Positions 16,947 through 26,650 of a DNA stretch of 64,000 nt are shown one piece after another. The stretch is from assembly GCA_903868125.1 (NCBI GenBank), contig CAIPUE010000049.1:24295-88294 (forward strand), in the 5' to 3' direction. Numbering within the stretch: position 1 is the stretch's first letter; each line of letters opens with the position of its first letter. The translations under genes and the position numbers were made by a program. The notes below the pieces were generated by a model. The model made no database searches and was not told the origin of the DNA. It saw only the letters and a list, made by a program, of their open reading frames with translations. This DNA comes from an uncultured bacterium. GTDB lineage: Bacteria > Cyanobacteriota > Vampirovibrionia > Gastranaerophilales > Gastranaerophilaceae.

Positions 16947-18308
16947 TTAATATCTTTCAAGATATCTATCGATTTCCCATCCTGAAACATACGTTCTAAA
17001 AGCGTCCCATTCTTTTTTCTTTGCACTGACAAATTCAGAGAAAATATGATCACCCAAAGCGGCTCTTGCAACAAGGGATTTGTCCAATTGTTCAAGTGAT
17101 TCTGCCAAACTGCCAGGTAGAGAATCAATTCTTTGTTTTTTACGTTCTTTAGATGTTAAATGGTAAATATTACTTTCAACTGGTGCAGGCGGGTCAATTT
17201 TATTTCTAATCCCGTCCAAGCAAGCTTCTAAAATTGCCGCAAACGCTAAATATGGGTTGCAACTTGGGTCAGGTGAACGCAATTCAACTCTTGTAGCATT
17301 CCCACGTTTGGCAGGAACTCTCAAAAGAGCGCTTCTGTTAGCCAAAGACCAAGCTAAATAAACAGGAGCTTCATAACCCGGAACAAGACGTTTGTAGCTG
17401 TTTACTGTTGGGTTTGTAATCGCGGTGATACTTTTGATATGTTTTAACAGCCCGCCGATTGCAAAAAGTGCCGTGTCAGAAAGTTGGTATTCTTTCTTTT
17501 CGTCCAAGAATGCGTTTTTATTATTTTTGAATAAAGATATGTTACAGTGCATCCCCGAACCATTTATTCCAAAAATAGGTTTTGGCATAAATGTCGCATG
17601 TAGTCCGTGTTGAGCTGCGATTGCTTTTACCGCTATTTTAAAAGTAACGACATTGTCAGCTGTTGTTAATATATCAGCGTATTTAAAGTCGATTTCGTGT
17701 TGTCCGTCAGCCACTTCGTGGTGGGACGCTTCAATATCAAACCCGATTTTTTTAAGTGCCGCAACAATATCCGCACGAACATTTTCGCCCAAATCATCAG
17801 GACCTACATCGTAATAACCTGCTTTGTCATGAGTTTCTGTTGTAATTTTGCCATCTTTTTTCTCAAATAAGAAAAATTCTGCTTCAGGTCCTAAATTCAT
17901 TGAAAACCCTAGTTTTTCAGCTTCTTTCATAACTCTTTTTAAATTACATCTCGGACAACCCTCAAATGGAGTTCCGTCGGGGTTGTGTATGTCACAAATA
18001 AGTCTTGCGCTTTTTGCATTCTCGTTTGTAGACCAAGGTAAGATTTGAAAAGAATCTTTGTCCGGATGAAAAAACATATCCGAAGTTTCAATGCTTCTAA
18101 ACCCTTTTATAGACGAGCCGTCAAGCATAATTTCGTTAGATAATACTTTATCAATATGTTCCGACGGGATTGCCATGTTCTTTATTTGCCCGTTAATGTC
18201 AACAAATTGCAATTGTATCAACTTGACATTGTTTTCCTGAATAAGTTTTTTGATGTCTTCTTCTGTGTAGGACCTATTGTCCAATGGAATGTGTTTAAAT
18301 TCTTTCAT
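16947..18308 (-). CDS. glnA: Glutamine synthetase, type I
   Basis: It joins ammonia to glutamate with ATP, the main route of ammonium assimilation. The 453-residue length fits the shorter GSI forms. Motifs are [23 protein letters not shown] (metal site), [12 protein letters not shown], the ATP-binding [16 protein letters not shown], and [18 protein letters not shown]. The segment [16 protein letters not shown] corresponds to the region holding the adenylylation Tyr in other GSI types; whether this one is modified cannot be told. The start has AGGAAGAGG upstream. A good promoter lies at 18358-18386. Confidence 0.96.
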   Translation of the reverse strand: MKEFKHIPLDNRSYTEEDIKKLIQENNVKLIQLQFVDINGQIKNMAIPSEHIDKVLSNEIMLDGSSIKGFRSIETSDMFFHPDKDSFQILPWSTNENAKSARLICDIHNPDGTPFEGCPRCNLKRVMKEAEKLGFSMNLGPEAEFFLFEKKDGKITTETHDKAGYYDVGPDDLGENVRADIVAALKKIGFDIEASHHEVADGQHEIDFKYADILTTADNVVTFKIAVKAIAAQHGLHATFMPKPIFGINGSGMHCNISLFKNNKNAFLDEKKEYQLSDTALFAIGGLLKHIKSITAITNPTVNSYKRLVPGYEAPVYLAWSLANRSALLRVPAKRGNATRVELRSPDPSCNPYLAFAAILEACLDGIRNKIDPPAPVESNIYHLTSKERKKQRIDSLPGSLAESLEQLDKSLVARAALGDHIFSEFVSAKKKEWDAFRTYVSGWEIDRYLERY

Positions 18309-18695
18309 AAAATTTTTCCTCTTCCTGCCCTTCGACTAAATTATAATCAACTATATTATTAGAATATGTTTTTGAAAAAAGGTCAAGCCTTTTTATATTA
18401 AGATTATGTAAATTCTTCCTTTACAAAAAACTAAAAAACGAAAGTTTTAGATGAATTTTGCATTATAAAATTGAATTTTTACAAAAAAAACTAAAAAAAC
18501 AATATTAAATTCATATTTTGGTCGAAAAATCTAAAAAAATCATGAAAAAATTAAATAATCAAAAAAATCGTCATCTGATACGTTTGTTTACAATTTTTTG
18601 CAATTTTTCCGCAATCTAATACTGTTTTCACTTTCTACTCAATAGGTTTTATTCATGGTAAAATAATATTGTTATTATAAGAGTAAGAGGTAAGT
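18309..18695. other. 387-bp intergenic region between divergent glnA and lysS
   Basis: Strongly A/T-rich. It contains the glnA promoter, two T-rich direct repeats of the type GTTTTTTAGTTTTTTGTAAA (minus strand, near 18420-18440 and 18480-18505) and, near 18588-18612, a half copy of the TGCGGAAAAATT palindrome family. No RNA gene is recognised. The lysS gene has AAGAGGTAAG as ribosome binding site. Confidence 0.5.
18358..18386 (-). promoter_or_regulatory. Sigma-70-type promoter of glnA
   Basis: On the minus strand TTGACC (18386-18381), a 17-base spacer and TCTAAT (18363-18358), each matching the consensus at five of six positions. A start near 18351 gives a ~42-base leader. Confidence 0.68.
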
Positions 18696-20189
18696 ATGAC
18701 TACAACGCATGAATCAATTTCGCCAAAAGAAAATATAAGACAGGGCAGAATACAAAAATTGAACGATTTAACGGATAAAGGCATAAATCCGTACCCGTAT
18801 TCTTATAATAAAAATGCAAACGCACAAGATTTACAAGACAAATATAAAGATTTACCCATCGGCGAAGAAACAGAAGATTGTTATTCATTAGCCGGACGTA
18901 TTATGGCGATGAGAAATACAGGAATGTTTATTGATTTGATGGATGCTTCGGGAAAAATTCAAATTTTTTGCCATAAAGAAAACATGGACGAAGAAGCAAT
19001 TAAAAATCTTAAATTAATAGATATCGGAGATATTGTAGGATTTTATGGTTCAATCAGAAGAACGCCCCGAGGAGAGCTTTCTATCAAGGCAAAGAATTAT
19101 AAACTGCTCTCAAAATCACTTCTCTCCCTGCCTGAAAAATTTCATGGACTAACCGATGTCGAAACTCGTTATCGTCAAAGATACGTTGATTTGATTGTGA
19201 ACGAAGAATCGAGAGACACACTAAAAAAGAGAAGTTTAATAGTTCAAAAAATGAGAGAATATCTTATAAAACAAGGATTTTTGGAAGTGGAAACTCCAAT
19301 GCTTCACCCTCAAGCAGGCGGGGCAAACGCAAGACCGTTCGTTACTCATCACAACACACTTGATATGGAAATGTTTTTGAGAATTGCGCCCGAGCTTTAT
19401 CTAAAAAGGCTGATGGTAGGCGGTTTGAGCGAAAAGATTTTTGAAATAAACAGAAGTTTTAGAAACGAAGGCTGTGATACAAGACATAATCCTGAATTTA
19501 CAATGATAGAACTTTATCAAGCTTATGTCGATTACAACGAAATGATGGCACTTGCTGAAAATATGGTAAGCTCAATCGCTCAAGATATTTTAGGAACAAT
19601 GAAAATTAAATTCGGAGATAAAGAAATAGATTTGACTCCGCCTTGGGATAGAAAAACCATGCTTGGAGCAATTAAAGAATATACCGGAATAGATTTTAAT
19701 ACTTATTTCACCGCACAAGAAGCCGCTGAACAGGCTGACAAAATGGGTGTTGCAGTTGAAAAAACAGATAATTGGGGACAAATTCTCGATAAAATATTTG
19801 AAGAAAAAGTTGAACCGCATTTAATCCAACCAATTCACATTATTGATTACCCTCGTGATATATCGCCGTTAGCAAAAGTTCACCGCGATAACGACAGATT
19901 AACCGAACGTTTTGAAACAAGAATTAACGGTTGGGAAGTGGCGAATGCGTTTTCTGAATTAACCGATCCTATTGACCAAAGGTATCGTTTTGAAGCTCAG
20001 GCAAAAGCAAAAGCCCAAGGAGACGAAGAAGCTTGTGATATTGACGAAGATTTCATCAATGCGCTTGAATACGGCATGCCTCCTACAGGTGGCATGGGGA
20101 TGGGTATTGACAGAATTGTAATGCTTTTGACAAATTCACAAACGATAAGAGAAGTTATAGCATTTCCTACAATGAGAAAAATTCAGTAA
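18696..20189 (+). CDS. lysS: Lysyl-tRNA synthetase, class II
   Basis: It charges tRNA-Lys. The 497-residue class II enzyme has an N-terminal OB-fold anticodon-binding domain (AGRIMAMRNTGMFIDLMDASGK about 68-90), motif 1 in RYRQRYVDLI, motif 2 in FEINRSFRNEGCDTRHNPEFT, and motif 3 in PTGGMGMGIDRIVMLLT near the C-terminus. Length and domain order are normal. It is monocistronic or followed at 109 bases by a small lineage-type gene. Confidence 0.97.
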   Translation: MTTTHESISPKENIRQGRIQKLNDLTDKGINPYPYSYNKNANAQDLQDKYKDLPIGEETEDCYSLAGRIMAMRNTGMFIDLMDASGKIQIFCHKENMDEEAIKNLKLIDIGDIVGFYGSIRRTPRGELSIKAKNYKLLSKSLLSLPEKFHGLTDVETRYRQRYVDLIVNEESRDTLKKRSLIVQKMREYLIKQGFLEVETPMLHPQAGGANARPFVTHHNTLDMEMFLRIAPELYLKRLMVGGLSEKIFEINRSFRNEGCDTRHNPEFTMIELYQAYVDYNEMMALAENMVSSIAQDILGTMKIKFGDKEIDLTPPWDRKTMLGAIKEYTGIDFNTYFTAQEAAEQADKMGVAVEKTDNWGQILDKIFEEKVEPHLIQPIHIIDYPRDISPLAKVHRDNDRLTERFETRINGWEVANAFSELTDPIDQRYRFEAQAKAKAQGDEEACDIDEDFINALEYGMPPTGGMGMGIDRIVMLLTNSQTIREVIAFPTMRKIQ

Positions 20190-20297
20190 ACGTTACGAAT
20201 TGTAAAACATTTTCAGGAATATATGACTTTCTCCTAAAGATAATTAAAATATTAGCCGATATAGAAATTGTGAGTAAATCGAAATAGGAGAAATAAA

Positions 20298-20675
20298 ATG
20301 TCATTTATTAGTCCAATCAATGTAAATTCTCAAGGAATAAATGCTGCTTCAGGATTTGGGGCAAAACCTCAATCAAAAGAAGAAGCAACAGAAAAAACTG
20401 AAGAATCCAAGGTAAAGAACACACCGACTTCAGTATCTGCCGATGAAGTTTTTAATTACATGGCACAATCCGCAATTTCAATAACTCCGGCAACTCCATC
20501 TATTGACACATCAAAATACGTAGATAAAGAAAGTGCGGCAAGAATTGCAGGATTTATGTCTGCCTTTGAAGATAAAGTGGTTGAAGGTCTGGCTGCATTT
20601 AATAAAGAATTTGCTGGAGTAGATATTTCTGATTCTGCAAAGTTGGCACTAGTGCTTGCCGGTATCAATGCGTAA
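20298..20675 (+). CDS. Small lineage-type protein with an N-terminal GFGA motif
   Basis: No known family is recognised. The 125 residues begin MSFISPINVNSQGINAASGF and continue into GAKPQ, an N-terminal F-G-A motif resembling those of other unknown proteins in this window. A Lys/Glu-rich linker follows, then a mostly helical part (DEVFNYMAQSAISI, ESAARIAGFMSAFEDKVVE, FNKEFAGVDISDSAKLAL). There is no signal peptide. AGGAG lies 7 bases before the ATG, and a very stable hairpin follows the gene, so it is a real transcription unit. Confidence 0.7.
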   Translation: MSFISPINVNSQGINAASGFGAKPQSKEEATEKTEESKVKNTPTSVSADEVFNYMAQSAISITPATPSIDTSKYVDKESAARIAGFMSAFEDKVVEGLAAFNKEFAGVDISDSAKLALVLAGINA

Positions 20676-20705
20676 ATATAGAAACTTATAAATATAACAA
20701 CCCCG

Positions 20706-20736
20706 AAATAAGCGGCGCCAAAGGCGCCGCTTATTT
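20706..20736 (+). terminator. Very stable GC-rich hairpin after the 20298 gene
   Basis: AAATAAGCGGCGCC-AAA-GGCGCCGCTTATTT, a perfect 14-bp stem with a triloop. The downstream T tract is weak (TTATTTATT), so termination is likely but it may also be a member of the palindromic repeats. Confidence 0.7.
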
Positions 20737-20748
20737 ATTGAGACTAAT

Positions 20749-20846
20749 GCACAATTAAGAACCCGCATAGGGACATTTCTCTCGAAATCAAAGATTTCGG
20801 AGAAAGCAGTCAAAACAAATTTTCTATACTTGTGCAGTGGTCTTTT
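20749..20846. repeat. 98-bp dispersed element, copy 1
   Basis: It begins GCACAATTAAGAACCC and ends CTTGTGCAGTGGTCTTTT. An internal hairpin pairs CGAAATC with GATTTCG, and the ends pair as GCACAA / TTGTGC. Copy 2 at 52801-52898 differs at one position (C for A at the seventeenth base or so). It lies between the 20298 gene and the pnp terminator. Confidence 0.9.
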
Positions 20847-20856
20847 ATTACAAATA

Positions 20857-20889
20857 AAAAAGGGTTTTTGGTTTCCAAAAACCCTTTTT
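20857..20889. terminator. Terminator of pnp
   Basis: AAAAAGGGTTTTTGG-TTT-CCAAAAACCCTTTTT, a perfect 15-bp stem with T runs on either strand, 25 bases after the pnp stop (minus strand). Confidence 0.88.
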
Positions 20890-20913
20890 CGTTTTATCTA
20901 TTGTTGATTTATT

Positions 20914-23055
20914 TTAGCAGCAAACCAAAAACTTAGCCTTTTCTTGCTCGCTAACTCCTTTAATTGTAAGGTTGACTCTGCCCTTATCGTCAATTCTCAT
21001 TACCTTAACAACAACTTCATCACCAACATTCAAATGCGGTTCGATTGTATCGATTCTTTCGTTACAAATTTGAGAAATATGCACCATTCCGTCTTTACCT
21101 TGTGCTATTTCAACAAACGCGCCGATTGGAATAATTCTTACAACTTTGCCTTTAACAACCATGCCTTCTTGCGGTTTGAATGTGATATTTTTAATCATAT
21201 TTATCGCAATATCAGCACCTTCTTGGTCGTTTGAAGTAATAGTAACAATCCCCGAATCTTGAATATCAATTTCGGCACCTGAAGCATCAACGATTGCTCT
21301 AATTTGCTTTCCTCCAGGTCCAATAACAGACCCGATATCTTCGTTAGCGATTTGCATAGTGAAAATTCTCGGTGCGTGTGGAGACATAACTTCGCTTGGA
21401 GCAGAAATAGCTTTTTTCATTTCTTCCAATATATGTAGTCTGCCTTCCTTAGCTTGAGCAAGAGCGTTTCTCAAAAGTTCGTTTGAAATTCCCTTTGCTT
21501 TCATATCCATTTGGATTGCCGTAATTGCATTTTCGCTACCGGTTACTTTAAAGTCCATATCACCTAAGAAATCTTCGATTCCTTGAATGTCCGTAAGTAC
21601 AACCGCTTTATCGCCTTCTTTAATAAGCCCCATAGCCACTCCGCCAATCATACATTTAACGGGAACACCGGCGTTCATCAACGCCATTGAACTTCCGCAA
21701 GTTGACGCCATGGAAGTTGAACCGTTTGATTCAAGGATATCAGATGTTACTCTGATTGTGTATCCAAATTCTTCTTGGCTCGGAAGAGCTGCAATATTAG
21801 CACGTTCTGCCAAACATCCATGACCAACTTCACGTCTGCCGGGTCCTCTCATTGGCTTTACTTCACCAACTGAGAATCCAGGGAAGATGTATTTATGCAT
21901 GTATCTTTTTTCTTTTTCAGGATCAACGCCATCAAGATCTTGTTTCATACCCGGACCTGCAAGAGTTACAACCGAAAGCGCTTGAGTTTGTCCTCTTGTA
22001 AATACTGCTGAACCGTGAGCTCTTGGGATAACGCCGGTTTCACACCAAATAGGTCTTACTTCGTCTGATTTTCTTCCGTCTGCTCTAGTACCTTCGTCAA
22101 TAATCATTGCGCGCATAACTTTTTTCTCAAGGGATTTGAATTCTTCAGATACAAAGTTAATACCTGATTCTTTAAGCATTTTTTTGATAGCGTGATCATC
22201 GCTTAAAGCTTCTACTTTTTCTTTAACAAGAGTTTTAGCTTCAGCCAATTTGTCTTGTCTGTACTGTCTGTCGAAGTTGTGATAAGCATCTTTGACTAAA
22301 TCATAAGCCGTTTCTTTGATGATAGACGCTAATTCTGTCGTATCATAAGGATCAACAAATGTTCCTTTGATAGCGCCACATTCTTTAGCGAAAGCAACTT
22401 GAACTTCGCACTGTTTTTTAATTTCTATTTGAGCGAATTCAACCGCTTCCATAATATCGTCTTCTGTAACAAATTTACAACCTGCTTCAACCATTATCAC
22501 TGAATCTGCAGTTCCTGAAACAACAATGTCTAAATCTGATTTATCAGCTTGTTGGTGAGTTGGATTTGCAATTAATTGCCCGTCAACTTTTGAAACTCTA
22601 ACCGCTCCGATAGGACCTTCAAAAGGAGCGCCTGAAAGCATTAATGCAAAAGAGGAACCTAACATTGCTAATGTGTCGGGCTGATTTTCTTGATCGTAGC
22701 TGAATAACTGAGCAACGATTTGGATATCATTTCTGTAACCTTTAGGAAATAAAGGTCTGATTGGTCTGTCAATTAGTCTGTCTATTAGTATAGCTTTTTC
22801 GCTTGCTCTTCCTTCAGAACGGTTAAATCCGCCGGGAATACGTCCGATTGCAGACATTCTTTCTTCATAATCAATTAGTAATGGGAAAAAATCTATTCCC
22901 ACTCTTGGTTCTTTGCTGACGGTTGCGTGAATGAACAACATTGTGTCGCCGCATCTGATTGTAATTGAGCCGCTAGCCGTGTTAGCGTACTTTCCTGTTT
23001 CGACTTCGACGAGTTTTCCGCCGATTTCAAATTGTGTTTTTTTTGAATCTACCAT
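20914..23055 (-). CDS. pnp: Polyribonucleotide nucleotidyltransferase
   Basis: PNPase degrades RNA from the 3' end with phosphate and is a core of the degradosome. The 713-residue product has two RNase PH domains (first with RDRLIDRPIRPLFP-type sequence IDRLIDRPIRPLFP; second with PGMKQDLDGVDPEKEKRYMH and FPGFSVGEVKPMRGPGRREV), then a KH domain with IGPGGKQIRAIVDASG and an S1 domain (GMVVKGKVVRIIPIGAFVEI). It ends shortly after S1 with no long tail. A good AGAAGGAAG site precedes the ATG. A perfect 15-bp hairpin at 23151-23182 lies ~96 bases upstream and could be an RNase III target in the leader. Confidence 0.97.
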   Translation of the reverse strand: MVDSKKTQFEIGGKLVEVETGKYANTASGSITIRCGDTMLFIHATVSKEPRVGIDFFPLLIDYEERMSAIGRIPGGFNRSEGRASEKAILIDRLIDRPIRPLFPKGYRNDIQIVAQLFSYDQENQPDTLAMLGSSFALMLSGAPFEGPIGAVRVSKVDGQLIANPTHQQADKSDLDIVVSGTADSVIMVEAGCKFVTEDDIMEAVEFAQIEIKKQCEVQVAFAKECGAIKGTFVDPYDTTELASIIKETAYDLVKDAYHNFDRQYRQDKLAEAKTLVKEKVEALSDDHAIKKMLKESGINFVSEEFKSLEKKVMRAMIIDEGTRADGRKSDEVRPIWCETGVIPRAHGSAVFTRGQTQALSVVTLAGPGMKQDLDGVDPEKEKRYMHKYIFPGFSVGEVKPMRGPGRREVGHGCLAERANIAALPSQEEFGYTIRVTSDILESNGSTSMASTCGSSMALMNAGVPVKCMIGGVAMGLIKEGDKAVVLTDIQGIEDFLGDMDFKVTGSENAITAIQMDMKAKGISNELLRNALAQAKEGRLHILEEMKKAISAPSEVMSPHAPRIFTMQIANEDIGSVIGPGGKQIRAIVDASGAEIDIQDSGIVTITSNDQEGADIAINMIKNITFKPQEGMVVKGKVVRIIPIGAFVEIAQGKDGMVHISQICNERIDTIEPHLNVGDEVVVKVMRIDDKGRVNLTIKGVSEQEKAKFLVCC

Positions 23056-23150
23056 TGTTTTCTTCCTTCTAGCACATCCTGTGTGCCGTTTCTAGTTATA
23101 CACTTCTATTACAACAAAATTATACATCAAACATGAAAAAAGTAAAAAGA

Positions 23151-23182
23151 GGCTGCGGAAAAATTTCAATTTTTCCGCAGCC
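23151..23182. repeat. TGCGGAAAAATT palindrome between pnp and the ABC exporter
   Basis: GGCTGCGGAAAAATT and its complement form a perfect 15-bp stem around two bases. Related palindromes lie at 51143-51187, 52614-52659, 60016-60069 and 60137-60172. Because it is upstream of both divergent genes it is not an ordinary terminator. Confidence 0.85.
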
Positions 23183-23280
23183 TTCAAAGTAATCTTTACA
23201 TTTTTTTTATCTTTTAAAGATAGCATTTCAGGTTTTTTTGTGTAAACATATTATTTATAGCATTAAGATGTGGGGGATTT

Positions 23281-25104
23281 ATGAAATTAAAGGATACAGT
23301 TTCAAAAGACGCATTTAGGTACGGATATTTATTACAGAGAATTTACCCGTATTTAAAACCTGTTTTGTTCAGAGCAATTTTAGGCATAATAATAGCAATT
23401 CCGTTAGGATTATTGGACGGCGTAACGGCGATTGCATTAAAGCCTTATTTAGATAATGTTATCAACGGCAATCCTCATGCAACATTTAAATTTCTTGGGA
23501 TAATTTTTCACAGCCAACATTTTTGGGCGATGATAATACCACCCGCAATTATAGCTTTTGCAATTATTCAAGGTGGCTTGAAGTACGCTAACACTTATTT
23601 GACAGATTGGACGGGAATGAGGATTTCAAATTCGCTAAAGTCCGAATTATTCGCAAAGCTAACCTCTCTTAACCCTAAATTTTATGATGTTAATTCGTCA
23701 GGTCTGGTTTTACAAAGGTTTTTGGGCGATCCTGATGCTGCTTCAAGAAGTATTATTGATAACGTAAAAGTATTCATTTCTGCATTTTTCGGTATAGTAG
23801 GATTGGTTGCTGTTTTATTGTTCACGGCTTGGAAGCTCGCAATTATCGGTGTGACTGTTCTCGGGCTTGCAATGCTGCCTGTCGCGTTTATTAGAAAAAA
23901 AGTTAAATCTGTTTCTAATTCAGCCATGGTTATCGGCGGTGGCATGAACACTAATTTTAACGAGACTTTTTCCGGTAACAAAATTATTGCAGCATATAAC
24001 TTACAAGGACAACAAAATCAACTATTTAATCACCAAATTGATGAACAATTTGATTTATCAATGTCTTTAACAAAACGCGTAGGCTGGTTATCACCTGTAA
24101 TGTATTTTGTTGCCTCTTGCGGGGTCGCGCTCGTAATGGCATATGGAAACCACTTAATCATAACAGGAGAACTTACAAGCGGGAGTTTTGCCGCATTCGT
24201 AACTTCGTTGTTATTGCTTTATAAACCTGTAAAAGGCTTAGGGCAAACAATTGCAGGGTTACAGGGGACTTTTGTTGCTATGGGACGGGTTTTTGAACTG
24301 TTTGACTTAATTCCTGAAATTAAATCAGAACCTAATTCTATTGAAATGAAAGGGTTTAACAATCAAATTGAGTTTAAAAATGTTAATTTTGATTACGTTA
24401 AAAATGTTACAGTGCTGAAAGATTTCTCCTTGATTGTTCCTAAAAATGAAACAATTGCATTGGTGGGGAATTCCGGTGGCGGGAAAAGTACGGTTGTTAA
24501 TTTAATTCCTCGATTTTATGATGTTAAATCCGGTTCGATTGAAATTGACGGCATTGATTTAAGAAAATTTGATTTGTGTTCGTTAAGAGAACAAATTTCG
24601 TTCGTGTTTCAGGATAATTTTTTATTCTCAGGAACACTCAGAGATAATATAATGATGGGCAGAAAAACGGCGACGGAGGTTGAGTTAAGCGAAGTTATCA
24701 GAATGGCGCACTTGGATGAATTTCTCTCCACGTTGGAATTGGGAATTGATACGGTGGTAGGGGAACGCGGGACAACTCTTTCGGGCGGACAAAGGCAGCG
24801 TGTTGCGATTGCACGCGCTATGATAAAAAACGCTCCGATTGTTATTCTGGATGAGGCAACATCCGCTCTTGACAACAAGTCGGAAGCTATTGTTCAGCAT
24901 GCGTTAGATAATTTGATGCGGAATAAAACAGTTTTTGTAATTGCGCATAGACTTTCAACTATCCAAAATGCAGATAGAATAGCCGTTGTCAACGAAGGTC
25001 GGCTTGTGGAACTCGGAACCCACAATGAATTAATAAAAATTGAGAACGGAAAATACAAACATCTTTATGAAATGCAATTTGCGAAGTCAGAAGTAACTGC
25101 ATAA
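23281..25104 (+). CDS. ABC exporter, fused membrane and ATPase domains (MsbA/lipid A-exporter type)
   Basis: A 607-residue half transporter that should work as a homodimer in the inner membrane. The N-terminal ~330 residues carry about six transmembrane helices; the ATPase domain has Walker A GNSGGGKST, signature LSGGQRQRVAIARAM, Walker B IVILDEATSALD and the switch His in VIAHRLSTIQ. The architecture fits MsbA-like lipid exporters, but multidrug and peptide exporters look the same. A GTGGGGG stretch precedes the ATG. It is followed by murE after 42 bases, so an envelope-related job is reasonable. Confidence 0.85.
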   Translation: MKLKDTVSKDAFRYGYLLQRIYPYLKPVLFRAILGIIIAIPLGLLDGVTAIALKPYLDNVINGNPHATFKFLGIIFHSQHFWAMIIPPAIIAFAIIQGGLKYANTYLTDWTGMRISNSLKSELFAKLTSLNPKFYDVNSSGLVLQRFLGDPDAASRSIIDNVKVFISAFFGIVGLVAVLLFTAWKLAIIGVTVLGLAMLPVAFIRKKVKSVSNSAMVIGGGMNTNFNETFSGNKIIAAYNLQGQQNQLFNHQIDEQFDLSMSLTKRVGWLSPVMYFVASCGVALVMAYGNHLIITGELTSGSFAAFVTSLLLLYKPVKGLGQTIAGLQGTFVAMGRVFELFDLIPEIKSEPNSIEMKGFNNQIEFKNVNFDYVKNVTVLKDFSLIVPKNETIALVGNSGGGKSTVVNLIPRFYDVKSGSIEIDGIDLRKFDLCSLREQISFVFQDNFLFSGTLRDNIMMGRKTATEVELSEVIRMAHLDEFLSTLELGIDTVVGERGTTLSGGQRQRVAIARAMIKNAPIVILDEATSALDNKSEAIVQHALDNLMRNKTVFVIAHRLSTIQNADRIAVVNEGRLVELGTHNELIKIENGKYKHLYEMQFAKSEVTA

Positions 25105-25146
25105 AATATCAAAGCCCGACAAAAGAAATATGAGAAAAGGTGAAAC

Positions 25147-26622
25147 GTGAACAGAAGAAGACTGGAAGAACTAATAGAAAATTTAAAGTATAAAGAATTA
25201 ATCAACTTTGAAGATGTTGAAATCACCGGAATTTCTTATGACTCAAAAACAACTAAATCGGGTGATATTTTCGTTTGCCTCGTAGGCGAACACTCTGACG
25301 GACATGCATATTTTAAAAGTGCAGTCGAAAGTGGTGCAAAGGCATTTTTTGTAGAAAAAAAACTGGATACCCATCTTCCGCAAATTGTCGTCAAATCCAC
25401 AAGACGCCAAATCGCAGATATTGCCGAAAAATTTTACAATTCGCCCTCAAAATCGCTCAATCTAATAGGTATTACAGGCACAAACGGCAAAACAACCGTA
25501 ACACATCTTGTGCAAAAAATCCTTGAATCTAAAGGTGAAAATTGTGCATTGATTGGAACTTTAGGTTATAAGTTATCATCAAAAGATGAGTACAAAGAGG
25601 CTAAACACACAACTCCACAGGCGCCCGAACTGCAGGCAGTGCTTGATTTGATTAAAACAGAGGGCATAAAGAATGTTGTAATGGAGGTAAGCTCCCACGC
25701 GCTTGAACAAAACAGAGTCGGCGGATGTGTTTTTGCAGGTGCTGTTTTGACCAATTTAACCCAAGATCACTTGGATTATCACGTTACAATGGACAATTAT
25801 TTTGATGCCAAGGCAATTCTTTTCACAGAACTAAAAGCCGGTGATTTTGCAGTGATTAATGCTGATGATGAGTATGCACAAAAATTTTTAGAAATAATTC
25901 CTCAAGGAGTAAGAATTTTGACCTATGGGGTAAAAAATTCGGCTGATATTATGGCTAAAGAAGTTGAATTTTCGCTTTCAGGTGCGGAATTTGTCTGTGA
26001 AACAAAGCAAATTGAATCACAAAAAGTTAGATTACAAATGAACGGAATGTTCAGTGTTTATAACGTACTTGCGGCGATTGCGACAGGGCTTTCAATGGGT
26101 ATTGACCTTAATATGTGTATCAAACCTTTGGAAACCACAAAGGGTGTTGCAGGTCGATTTGAAGTCGTTGCCAAAAATCCGCTTGTGATAGTAGACTACG
26201 CCCATACACCAGATGGACTTGAAAACGTTTTGACCGCGGCAAGAGAAATTACCCCGAAAAATTCAAAATTAATCTGCCTTTTTGGTTGCGGTGGTGACCG
26301 AGACGCAACCAAAAGACCAAAAATGGGAGCTATCGCAGAAAAACTTTCTGATAAAATTGTCATTACTTCGGATAATCCCAGAAGCGAAGACCCGCAACAA
26401 ATTATAACCGATGTCTTAGCCGGATTGAAATCGATTAATACGCAAAAAGTTTTTGTTGAACCTGATAGGGCTAAAGCGATTGAACTTTTGAAAACGATTT
26501 GTGACAAGAATGATGTAGTTGTGCTTGCAGGAAAAGGGCATGAGACTTATCAAATTTTAAAAGATAAAACAATTCATTTTGACGACAGAGAAGAGGCTAA
26601 AAAGGTTTTCTTAGGCGCGTAG
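25147..26622 (+). CDS. murE: UDP-MurNAc-tripeptide synthetase, meso-DAP adding
   Basis: MurE adds the third residue of the peptidoglycan stem peptide. The 491-residue Mur ligase has the ATP-binding loop GITGTNGKTTVTHL, the carbamoylated-lysine region, TTKGVAGRFEVV, and the DNPRSEDP motif, which is the signature of enzymes that select meso-diaminopimelate rather than lysine. This agrees with dapL and lysA in the window. The start is GTG with an AAAGGTGAAAC leader. It is followed by nagA after 28 bases. Confidence 0.95.
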   Translation: MNRRRLEELIENLKYKELINFEDVEITGISYDSKTTKSGDIFVCLVGEHSDGHAYFKSAVESGAKAFFVEKKLDTHLPQIVVKSTRRQIADIAEKFYNSPSKSLNLIGITGTNGKTTVTHLVQKILESKGENCALIGTLGYKLSSKDEYKEAKHTTPQAPELQAVLDLIKTEGIKNVVMEVSSHALEQNRVGGCVFAGAVLTNLTQDHLDYHVTMDNYFDAKAILFTELKAGDFAVINADDEYAQKFLEIIPQGVRILTYGVKNSADIMAKEVEFSLSGAEFVCETKQIESQKVRLQMNGMFSVYNVLAAIATGLSMGIDLNMCIKPLETTKGVAGRFEVVAKNPLVIVDYAHTPDGLENVLTAAREITPKNSKLICLFGCGGDRDATKRPKMGAIAEKLSDKIVITSDNPRSEDPQQIITDVLAGLKSINTQKVFVEPDRAKAIELLKTICDKNDVVVLAGKGHETYQILKDKTIHFDDREEAKKVFLGA

Positions 26623-26650
26623 TGATATAAAGAATAATTAGGTGTAAAAA

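Noticed and set aside
18309..18695. Glutamine riboswitch-like element upstream of glnA
   Set aside because: The short leader (about 42 bases) has a GGAAGAGG ribosome binding site but not the conserved three-stem core of known glutamine riboswitches.
20749..20846. Known small RNA (6S, SRP RNA, tmRNA or RNase P) in the 98-bp element
   Set aside because: Length and motifs do not fit any of them, and two near-identical copies argue for a dispersed element.
25566..25754. Minus-strand open frames inside murE, pnp, ABC exporter, smc and other long genes
   Set aside because: They are antisense shadows of genes with strong family matches and show no independent start signals.
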